From: Elusimicrobiota bacterium
GTDB lineage: Bacteria; Elusimicrobiota; Elusimicrobia; Elusimicrobiales; UBA9959
DNA: 5,840 bases
Assembly (NCBI GenBank): GCA_003500765.1
Contig: DNQL01000130.1
Span: 1-5,840 of the forward strand
Direction of reading: 5' to 3'
The position numbers and the translations under genes are program-made. The notes under the pieces were generated by a model, which worked only from the letters and a program-made list of their open reading frames with translations, had not been told where the DNA came from and did no database searches. Positions 1 through 5,840 of this stretch are shown here, in pieces (position 1 is the first letter of the stretch; each line of letters begins with the position of its first letter).

Positions 1-2171
1 AGAAAGGCGACTTTTCTTTTTCAGCCTCCGTTTCCACTGCTTCCGCCTCGGCTTCGGCGTCCGGGACCTATCTCTATGCGGATGGCCGGCTGGCCGCGGA
101 CCTCTCCGGTTCCGGCGACCTGACCCTTCCGGGCGGGCTCGAACTGCGCGGGATCTCCCTGGCCGCGTCGGCCGAGGGGAGTGAGGGGACCTTTTCAGCT
201 TCCGCGGACCTGCGCGCTTCCTCGGCGTCGGCGCCCGGCTTCGGCGCGGGCCCTATCAGGCTTTCGGCTTCCGCCCGTTCGGGGCCTTCCCCGGTCTTCG
301 ACGCCGCGCTCGAAGCGGCCTCGCTGTCGGCCGGGGCCATCCGCGTCTCTTCTTTGGCTTTCAGGAGCGAAGGCTCCCCGGAAGACCACCGGTTCGAGTT
401 GACCGCGGCCGCGCCGGCGGGGGACCTGCTGCTGGCCGGTTCGGGTTCCTATAAGGAGAGGTGGGACGCCGGGATCACGGCCCTCGAAGGTTTCGGCCTG
501 CGCCTGCTCCGGCCGTTCTCCGCCTACGCCTCCGGCGAAGGGGCGGGCTTCTCCGGCCTTGCCCTGGCTTACGGCGCCGGGGAACTTACCGCCTCCGCCG
601 ATTATTCCGGCGGCCGGTTTTCCGCGCTCGAGGCCGGGGCCGCCGGCTTCGAGATAGCGGCCGCCTCGGCCGTCGTCCGCCAGCTCTCCGCGGTCTCGGG
701 CACGCTGGACGCTTCATTCAGTCTCTCAGGCGCCCCCGGGGCCCTGGAGGGAGGGCTTTCGCTGCGCTCGTCCGGCATCTCGGCCGGAGGGGTCGCGATA
801 GGCCGGCTCAAGGTCGACGCTGATATCTCAGGCGGAAGGATATCCTCCAGGGAAGCCTGGCTGGAAACACCGGGCGGCCGGCTGGAATCCTCCTTCTCCG
901 CCGCGCCGGGCGGTCACGGAGCCGATAATTATTTCACGGTGGTTTCTTCGGACACGGACGTTTCTTTCCTCTCCGCCTTCATGCCCGGCGTAGAGCTGAA
1001 GGCCGCCCTGCTCAACTCCGATATCAGGGTTTCCCGCAGCTCCTCCTCCCTGGCCGTGGAGGGCAAAGCCTCGCTGGCCGCCGCCGGGATGAATTTCGCC
1101 GGGCTCGGCCTGAGGCTGGGGCCCGTGGACCTGGACCTGCGGCCCGCGCCGGCCGGAGACGGCGTCGCCGTGTCGGGATACGCCTCCTCCAACGGCGGCT
1201 GGCTGGAGGCGGAGGGAAAACTTTCTTCCGCCGGGCCCGACCTGCGCCTGCGCGCTTCGCGCATAAATTTCAGCTCCCTTTACGGCATACGCGGCTCCGC
1301 GGCTTCGGCCGCCATGCGCGTCTCCGGACCGTGGGAAGCCCCGCTGTTCGCGGGCAGCTTCGGCCTTTCGGAGCTGCGTTTCGACCAGGAGCGCTGGGAC
1401 AAGGCCCCGGCTTCCGGCGACGACCGGCCTTCGGCCTACGGCCTCGACCTCGCCTTCTCCATACCCCGCAACGCCTGGTACCGCAGCAAGGAGGGGACGA
1501 TAGAGGGACGCGGCGATATCGTCGTCAAGAAAGAGCCGCTGCGCTCGCCGTTCGTTATAGGACAGATCGAGAGCGTCAGGGGAAGCTACGCCTACCTGGG
1601 CAAGAGTTTCGACGTGAAGAGCGCCAGGATAAGTTTCTCGGGCAAGAGCCCGCCCGACCCGGGCATCTACCTGCTGGCCGCCTACGACGACAAGGTGAAT
1701 TCGATGCAGGTTTACTTCGAAGCGGAGGGAACGATGCGTTACCCGAAGTCCCGGCTTTATTCCGAGCCTCCCATGGAGCAACGGGACATCATGTCGGTGA
1801 TGGTCACCGGCCGGCCGCTCTACGCGCTCTATTCCAATGGTAACGGGAAGGAAAGTCCCAGCGGTTCCGCTACCTCGGCCGCGCAGGCGGTGGCCGGCTA
1901 TATTTCGGGCCGCGCGGGGCTGCTGGTCAGGGATAAACTGGACCTGGACGTGCTTAATATAAGGATGACGCAGGAGCGCCGCGCCGACGTGACGGTGGGC
2001 CGCTACCTGACCAGCGACCTTTTCGTCAGCTACGGCCAGACGCTGGGACCGCGCGGAGAGAAGCGCGTCAACGCGGAATACTCGCTGTCGAAGTATTTCA
2101 GCCTGGAGGGCAAGACCTCCACGGAAGGGCTTTATTCCGCCGACCTTCTCTTTAAGTTCGGTATCCGCTGA
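1..2171 (+). CDS. TamB/DUF490-domain protein, C-terminal part (5' truncated)
   Basis: The reading frame is open from base 3 to the TGA at 2169-2171, giving 722 visible residues; the start lies upstream of the window. An apparent TTG start at 354 is internal, because the frame continues upstream with the same Ala/Ser/Gly-rich composition. The first ~450 residues are low-complexity, with alternating small and hydrophobic residues, as expected for a long beta-structured AsmA/TamB-like groove. The last ~200 residues carry the TamB C-terminal pattern: a KSARISFSG strand followed by a PP-D-P segment near residues 535-550, an SEPPMEQRDIMSVMVTGRPL segment near 587-606, then VGRYLTSDLFVSYGQ and a final EYSLSKYFSLEGKTS barrel-like stretch near 664-710. 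Family members span from the inner membrane to the outer membrane and serve in outer-membrane protein assembly or phospholipid transport. The partner (TamA/BamA-like) is not visible. Family confidence is high; the exact cargo is unknown. Confidence 0.88.
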   Translation, partial: KGDFSFSASVSTASASASASGTYLYADGRLAADLSGSGDLTLPGGLELRGISLAASAEGSEGTFSASADLRASSASAPGFGAGPIRLSASARSGPSPVFDAALEAASLSAGAIRVSSLAFRSEGSPEDHRFELTAAAPAGDLLLAGSGSYKERWDAGITALEGFGLRLLRPFSAYASGEGAGFSGLALAYGAGELTASADYSGGRFSALEAGAAGFEIAAASAVVRQLSAVSGTLDASFSLSGAPGALEGGLSLRSSGISAGGVAIGRLKVDADISGGRISSREAWLETPGGRLESSFSAAPGGHGADNYFTVVSSDTDVSFLSAFMPGVELKAALLNSDIRVSRSSSSLAVEGKASLAAAGMNFAGLGLRLGPVDLDLRPAPAGDGVAVSGYASSNGGWLEAEGKLSSAGPDLRLRASRINFSSLYGIRGSAASAAMRVSGPWEAPLFAGSFGLSELRFDQERWDKAPASGDDRPSAYGLDLAFSIPRNAWYRSKEGTIEGRGDIVVKKEPLRSPFVIGQIESVRGSYAYLGKSFDVKSARISFSGKSPPDPGIYLLAAYDDKVNSMQVYFEAEGTMRYPKSRLYSEPPMEQRDIMSVMVTGRPLYALYSNGNGKESPSGSATSAAQAVAGYISGRAGLLVRDKLDLDVLNIRMTQERRADVTVGRYLTSDLFVSYGQTLGPRGEKRVNAEYSLSKYFSLEGKTSTEGLYSADLLFKFGIR

Positions 2172-3198
2172 CGGGGAGGGAGAAGAAGAACCTGGTGCCG
2201 CGGCCGGGCTCGCTTTCCGCTTCCAGGCGGCTGCCGTGGGCTTCCACGAAGTCGCGGGATATCTTCAGCCCGAGGCCGGTGCCGGCGGCCGTCCTCCTAC
2301 CCTGTTCGGTCCGGTAGAATCCGGTGAATATGGATTCCAGGTCCTCGCGGGATATCCCTATGCCGCTGTCCTTCACGGAGAATTCAGCCAGGCCCGCCGA
2401 AGATCGCTTCAGGCTTATCACTATCTCGCCGCCGGACGGGGTGTATTTTATGGCGTTGTTTATCAGGTTGGCGACCACGAGGGCGATTATGTCCGGGTCG
2501 CATTCGATGGGGACCACCTTTTCCGGGAAATCGGTGCGGAGCTCTATCTCCTTGTCCTTGGCCAGGTAGGAGAGGTGCTCCAGGCTTTCGAACACCAGCT
2601 TACGGAATTCCGTCTCCTTCTTCTCGAGTTTGAAGCGCCCGGTCTCCAGCCGCGCCTTGTTCAGGAACGTCTTTACGGTCCTGGCTATGTTGCGGTGAGC
2701 CTGCTCCAGTATGAGGTAATACCTGGACGTCTCCTCGTCCCTCCGTCCTTCCGTCATATCGGCCAGCAGCGAGACGGCCAGCTGCGCGCTGACGAGGTAG
2801 TTGTTCAGTTCGTGGCTCACCAGAGATACCATCTCGGAGTTGACCGCTGCCAGCCGCTCCTGTTTTTCCATGGCGCTCCTGAGCTTGTGCAGCGTCACGG
2901 CCACGGAAACGAAGAAGATAAGCCTTATGCCGGCGTTCCAGTAGGCTATCCCCGGGTGGCTGTAATACTGGGCCCCCAGAAGGTAGTCGTTTACCAGCCA
3001 TAGGGCCGCGCTGGCCGCGGCGAAGCCCAGGGCGGGGATCAGGCCCAGACCCCAGGCCGATATCGAGACCGGTATCAGGTAAAAGGCGGAAACGCCTATC
3101 TCGATGCCTACGGCATAGTCCAGCGCGGCTATGAGGGAGAGGAGAACCGCGGCGCAGAAGAACGAACGGGTCCGGGAGGCGAATATTCCGGCTATCAT
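2152..3198 (-). CDS. Membrane-bound sensor histidine kinase (HisKA + HATPase_c)
   Basis: This 348-residue protein has about four hydrophobic segments (roughly 10-30, 33-53, 55-70, 86-104) with very short loops. That resembles small integral-membrane sensor regions found before kinases and cyclases, so it may sense within the membrane. A short helical linker (104-122) leads to the dimerisation helix with H-box SLVSHELNNYL, phospho-acceptor His129. The ATPase domain has an N-box (ANLINNAIKYTP, Asn244/247/248), G1 (DSGIGIS, 277-283), F-box (FTGFYRTEQ, 291-299) and G2 (GTGLGL, 306-311), so it looks catalytically intact. Glu130 and Asn133 fit the E-x-x-T/N pattern of kinases that are also phosphatases. 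The usual proline five residues after the His is Tyr134. ATG 3198 is the only sensible start: the frame closes at a stop at 3235-3237, with no ATG, GTG or TTG between. No response regulator is in the window. The signal is unknown. Confidence 0.92.
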   Translation of the reverse strand: MIAGIFASRTRSFFCAAVLLSLIAALDYAVGIEIGVSAFYLIPVSISAWGLGLIPALGFAAASAALWLVNDYLLGAQYYSHPGIAYWNAGIRLIFFVSVAVTLHKLRSAMEKQERLAAVNSEMVSLVSHELNNYLVSAQLAVSLLADMTEGRRDEETSRYYLILEQAHRNIARTVKTFLNKARLETGRFKLEKKETEFRKLVFESLEHLSYLAKDKEIELRTDFPEKVVPIECDPDIIALVVANLINNAIKYTPSGGEIVISLKRSSAGLAEFSVKDSGIGISREDLESIFTGFYRTEQGRRTAAGTGLGLKISRDFVEAHGSRLEAESEPGRGTRFFFSLPVSGYRT

Positions 3199-3208
3199 GA
3201 TATACGGA

Positions 3209-3214
3209 ATTATA
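3209..3214 (-). promoter_or_regulatory. Putative -10 element for the histidine kinase gene
   Basis: On the minus strand this reads TATAAT, a perfect -10 consensus inside an A+T-rich island of a G+C-rich genome. It ends only 10 nt before the kinase ATG, so a start site ~7 nt downstream would leave a leader of just a few bases. No Shine-Dalgarno sequence precedes that ATG, which agrees with a leaderless transcript. No good -35 is seen at 16-18 bp. A second candidate, TATAAC at 3234-3239 (minus), would give a leader of about 30 nt. Confidence 0.4.
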
Positions 3215-3241
3215 CATATTGTAGGCGGCCCGGGTTATATC

Positions 3242-3250
3242 TGGTAAAAT
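3242..3250 (+). promoter_or_regulatory. Putative extended -10 promoter for the terB-like/SUI1 operon
   Basis: The sequence TGGTAAAAT matches an extended -10 (TGN followed by TAAAAT, 5 of 6 to consensus). It sits 36 nt before the ATG at 3287, leaving room for a leader of about 30 nt and a strong ribosome binding site. No clear -35 is visible, which extended -10 promoters tolerate. The same TGNTAAAAT form recurs before the ABC-F gene. Confidence 0.45.
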
Positions 3251-3275
3251 GTAGTCCGACCCATATGTTATGAGT

Positions 3276-3282
3276 GAGGAGA
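3276..3282 (+). promoter_or_regulatory. Ribosome binding site of the terB-like gene
   Basis: GAGGAGA lies 4 nt before the ATG at 3287. It is a strong Shine-Dalgarno match and fixes the start of the TerB-like protein. Confidence 0.7.
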
Positions 3283-3286
3283 CCCC

Positions 3287-3736
3287 ATGAAAAAGACTTC
3301 AAAGACCTGCGGCTGCGCCTGCGGCTGCTCCCAGAGCTCGCTGACCTCTCCCGCCGACGCCATAATGGCGCTCTGCGTGATGGCCATGGCCAGCGACGGC
3401 AAGCTCGAGAAGCACGAGCTGTCCCGCATCGATCAGATGATAGCGATGAGCCCGCTTTTCGACGGCGTGATGAACGCCCGCGACTACGCCGCCTGCATCT
3501 CCGAGACCATCGCCGAGAAAGGCCGCGCCGCCGTGATAGAGGAAGCGGCCGAACTGCTGCCGGCGCGCCTGGCGGAGACCGCCTACGCCTGGGCCGCCAG
3601 TATGGTAATGGCCGACGGCAAGGTCGTTTCGCCTGAGCATAAGTTCCTTTCCTCCATACGCAAGCCCCTCGGCTTGCACGGCGTCCTGGCCGGAAAGATA
3701 AACGCGGTGGTCGCGATACTCAACCGCGCCAAGTAA
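3287..3736 (+). CDS. TerB-family (tellurite-resistance TerB/DjlA-N-like) small protein
   Basis: This is a 149-residue, mostly helical soluble protein with no signal peptide or membrane segment. Two similar acidic motifs, DGKLEKHE (37-44) and DGKVVSPE (110-117), each preceded by a hydrophobic helix with Met/Ala (MAMAS, MVMA), form the internal twofold pattern typical of the TerB/DjlA-N fold. In TerB this fold binds metal through acidic residues. Family members are linked to tellurite and stress phenotypes, but most are uncharacterised, so no resistance role should be assumed. The N-terminus has four alternating cysteines (8, 10, 12, 14), encoded by a 9-bp direct repeat (tgcggctgc, twice), before the domain starts at about residue 20. 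The gene begins with a strong ribosome binding site, and the SUI1-type gene follows after 10 bp, so the two are probably co-transcribed. The family call is fairly secure; the function is unknown. Confidence 0.8.
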   Translation: MKKTSKTCGCACGCSQSSLTSPADAIMALCVMAMASDGKLEKHELSRIDQMIAMSPLFDGVMNARDYAACISETIAEKGRAAVIEEAAELLPARLAETAYAWAASMVMADGKVVSPEHKFLSSIRKPLGLHGVLAGKINAVVAILNRAK

Positions 3737-3737
3737 C

Positions 3738-3746
3738 GGGAGAAGG
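3738..3746 (+). promoter_or_regulatory. Ribosome binding site that sets a GTG start for the SUI1-type gene
   Basis: GGGAGAAGG fills the 10-bp gap between the terB-like stop codon and the GTG at 3747; its GGGAG core ends 4 nt before that codon. The next in-frame GTG (3765) is too far from it, and the protein from 3747 begins MSSDRVVYST, which matches the usual YciH N-terminus. Confidence 0.65.
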
Positions 3747-4103
3747 GTGAGCTCCGACAGGGTAGTGTACTCCACGGGGCCGGGCGGCGTCGAGATATGC
3801 CCGAGATGCCGCAAGGCCCCGTGCTCATGCCCGGAAGGACTTGCCGGGCCCGCCAAACCCAGGACGCAGACCGAGCCGGTGCGGGTTTCCTACAGGCGTA
3901 CGGGGAAGGGCGGGGGGATGACCCTCGTCGAGAAACTGCCCATGCATCCTGCGGGGAAAGAAGAGATCCTCTCCAGGTTCAAGAAGCGCCTCGGGGCCGG
4001 AGGCACGGTCAAGAACGGCGTCCTGGAGATACAGGGCGACCGCAGGGATTTCGTAAAGGCCGAGCTCGAAGCGGCCGGCTACAAGGTCAGGCTCATCGGT
4101 TAA
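3747..4103 (+). CDS. yciH: SUI1/YciH-family translation factor (eIF1-like)
   Basis: The 118-residue protein starts at GTG. The C-terminal two thirds (about 46-118) is a SUI1 domain: VRVSYRRTGKGGGMTLVEKL, then the helix KEEILSRFKKRLGAGG, then the hallmark TVKNGVLEIQGDRRDFVKAELEAAGYKVRL. The N-terminal RVVYST stretch also matches E. coli YciH. Between them lies CPRCRKAPCSC (Cys18, 21, 26, 28), a CxxC-x4-CxC arrangement that could bind zinc and that E. coli YciH lacks. Bacterial SUI1 proteins resemble eukaryotic eIF1, which checks start-codon selection; E. coli YciH is reported to influence initiation, mostly under stress. Length is normal for the family (E. coli YciH is about 108 residues). The gene follows the terB-like gene by 10 bp and shares its promoter. 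No clear hairpin terminator follows it, so some read-through into the ABC-F gene is possible. Confidence 0.92.
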   Translation: MSSDRVVYSTGPGGVEICPRCRKAPCSCPEGLAGPAKPRTQTEPVRVSYRRTGKGGGMTLVEKLPMHPAGKEEILSRFKKRLGAGGTVKNGVLEIQGDRRDFVKAELEAAGYKVRLIG

Positions 4104-4158
4104 GCGTCTTTTCCCGCCCCTCTTTCAGACCCTCCGCTCCACTTCCCGCCGGCCAAAA

Positions 4159-4167
4159 TGCTAAAAT
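4159..4167 (+). promoter_or_regulatory. Putative extended -10 promoter for the ABC-F gene
   Basis: TGCTAAAAT is an extended -10 (TGN plus TAAAAT) of the same form as the one at 3242-3250. Transcription would begin near 4174, giving a leader of about 130 nt before the ABC-F ATG at 4306. No recognisable -35 is seen 16-18 bp upstream. Confidence 0.42.
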
Positions 4168-4174
4168 ATGGGGA

Positions 4175-4305
4175 CGCGTCGCCCTTACAGGGCCCGCGAT
4201 GGAGTCCTCTGACTGCAGGCTGCCGGCGGCTGACCTCAAAATTCCATCGGAGAGACTTTCGCCCGGACGGGTGTTCTTCTTCCGTCCCCGAGCGGACAAC
4301 GTTTT
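4175..4305 (+). promoter_or_regulatory. Candidate structured 5' leader of the ABC-F gene
   Basis: Several stems can be drawn by eye. Hairpin A pairs 4175-4178 with 4195-4198 and 4181-4184 with 4190-4193 around loop TTACA, covering the AGGG in front of a small ORF. Hairpin B pairs 4197-4205 with 4241-4249 (cgatggagt with attccatcg, one G-U) and covers that ORF's ATG; it shares bases 4197-4198 with A, so the two compete. Hairpin C pairs 4265-4270 (ggacgg) with 4282-4287 (ccgtcc), close to the ABC-F start. No U-run follows any stem, so control would more likely be translational than by termination. In G+C-rich DNA such stems can arise by chance. Confidence 0.25.

Positions 4306-4309
<4 letters not shown>
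4199..4309 (+). CDS. Possible 36-codon upstream ORF overlapping the ABC-F start
   Basis: The ORF runs from ATG 4199 to TGA 4307-4309. Its stop overlaps the ABC-F start as ATGA, the usual arrangement for translational coupling. An AGGG six bases before its ATG could act as a weak ribosome binding site, whereas the ABC-F ATG itself has no convincing one. The predicted peptide (MESSDCRLPAADLK... ending RPRADNVL) resembles nothing I know; it contains three consecutive Phe codons within hairpin C. About a third of its codons end in A or T, more than in neighbouring genes, which argues against a conserved protein and leaves only a possible leader-peptide role. Confidence 0.22.

Positions 4310-5840
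<1,531 letters not shown>

Noticed and set aside
828..1781. 317-codon minus-strand open frame inside the TamB-like gene
   Set aside because: Low-complexity Gly/Arg-rich antisense shadow of a good coding sequence, with no recognisable motif.
354..2171. TTG at 354 as the true start of the TamB-like protein
   Set aside because: The frame is open upstream to the window edge with the same composition, and no Shine-Dalgarno precedes the TTG.
2236..3003. 255-codon plus-strand open frame over the kinase gene
   Set aside because: It is the complement of a complete histidine kinase with all catalytic boxes; the plus-strand product has no family resemblance.
3287..3736. Assigning a tellurite-resistance function to the TerB-like gene
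   Set aside because: No other ter genes (terC, terD, terZ and so on) are present, and the fold is widespread in proteins unrelated to tellurite.
4104..4160. Rho-independent terminator after the SUI1 gene
   Set aside because: The pyrimidine-rich stretch has no convincing inverted repeat followed by a T-run.
4265..4287. Terminator-like hairpin before the ABC-F start
   Set aside because: The six-base stem is not followed by a run of T, so it is at most a translational element.

Overview
The window is a G+C-rich stretch (roughly two thirds G+C by eye) of a bacterial chromosome holding five protein genes, two of them cut by the window edges. A TamB/DUF490-type protein implies a Gram-negative cell with an outer membrane. 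All genes share strong G/C third positions combined with frequent ATA (Ile) and AGG (Arg) codons, so none looks recently acquired. This usage, the SUI1-type factor and the gene mix would fit an Elusimicrobiota- or 'deltaproteobacteria'-like lineage, but the assignment is a low-confidence inference. I see no rRNA, tRNA, CRISPR array, insertion sequence or attachment site.

Layout: (1) 1-2171, plus strand, is the C-terminal 722 residues of a large Ala/Ser/Gly-rich TamB-like protein whose start lies upstream. (2) 2152-3198, minus strand, is a membrane sensor histidine kinase that converges on gene 1 and overlaps it by 20 bp. (3) 3199-3286 is a short A+T-rich divergent promoter region. (4) 3287-3736 and 3747-4103, plus strand, are a TerB-fold protein and a SUI1/YciH (eIF1-like) factor 10 bp apart, evidently one operon. 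(5) 4104-4305 is a leader region with an extended -10 promoter, possible RNA hairpins and a 36-codon ORF that overlaps the next start as ATGA. (6) 4306 to the window end is an ABC-F ribosome-associated ATPase, 3' truncated.

Functionally, gene 1 belongs to outer-membrane biogenesis or lipid transport, gene 2 to signalling without a visible partner regulator, and genes 4-5 to stress or translation. The SUI1 factor and the ABC-F protein both belong to families that act on ribosomes. The points most worth a second look are the ABC-F protein, whose first ATPase domain appears to lack the Arm insertion, and its leader. Next come the four-cysteine motifs at the N-termini of both operon proteins. Nothing here is a clearly new system; most of the window is ordinary housekeeping or envelope sequence.
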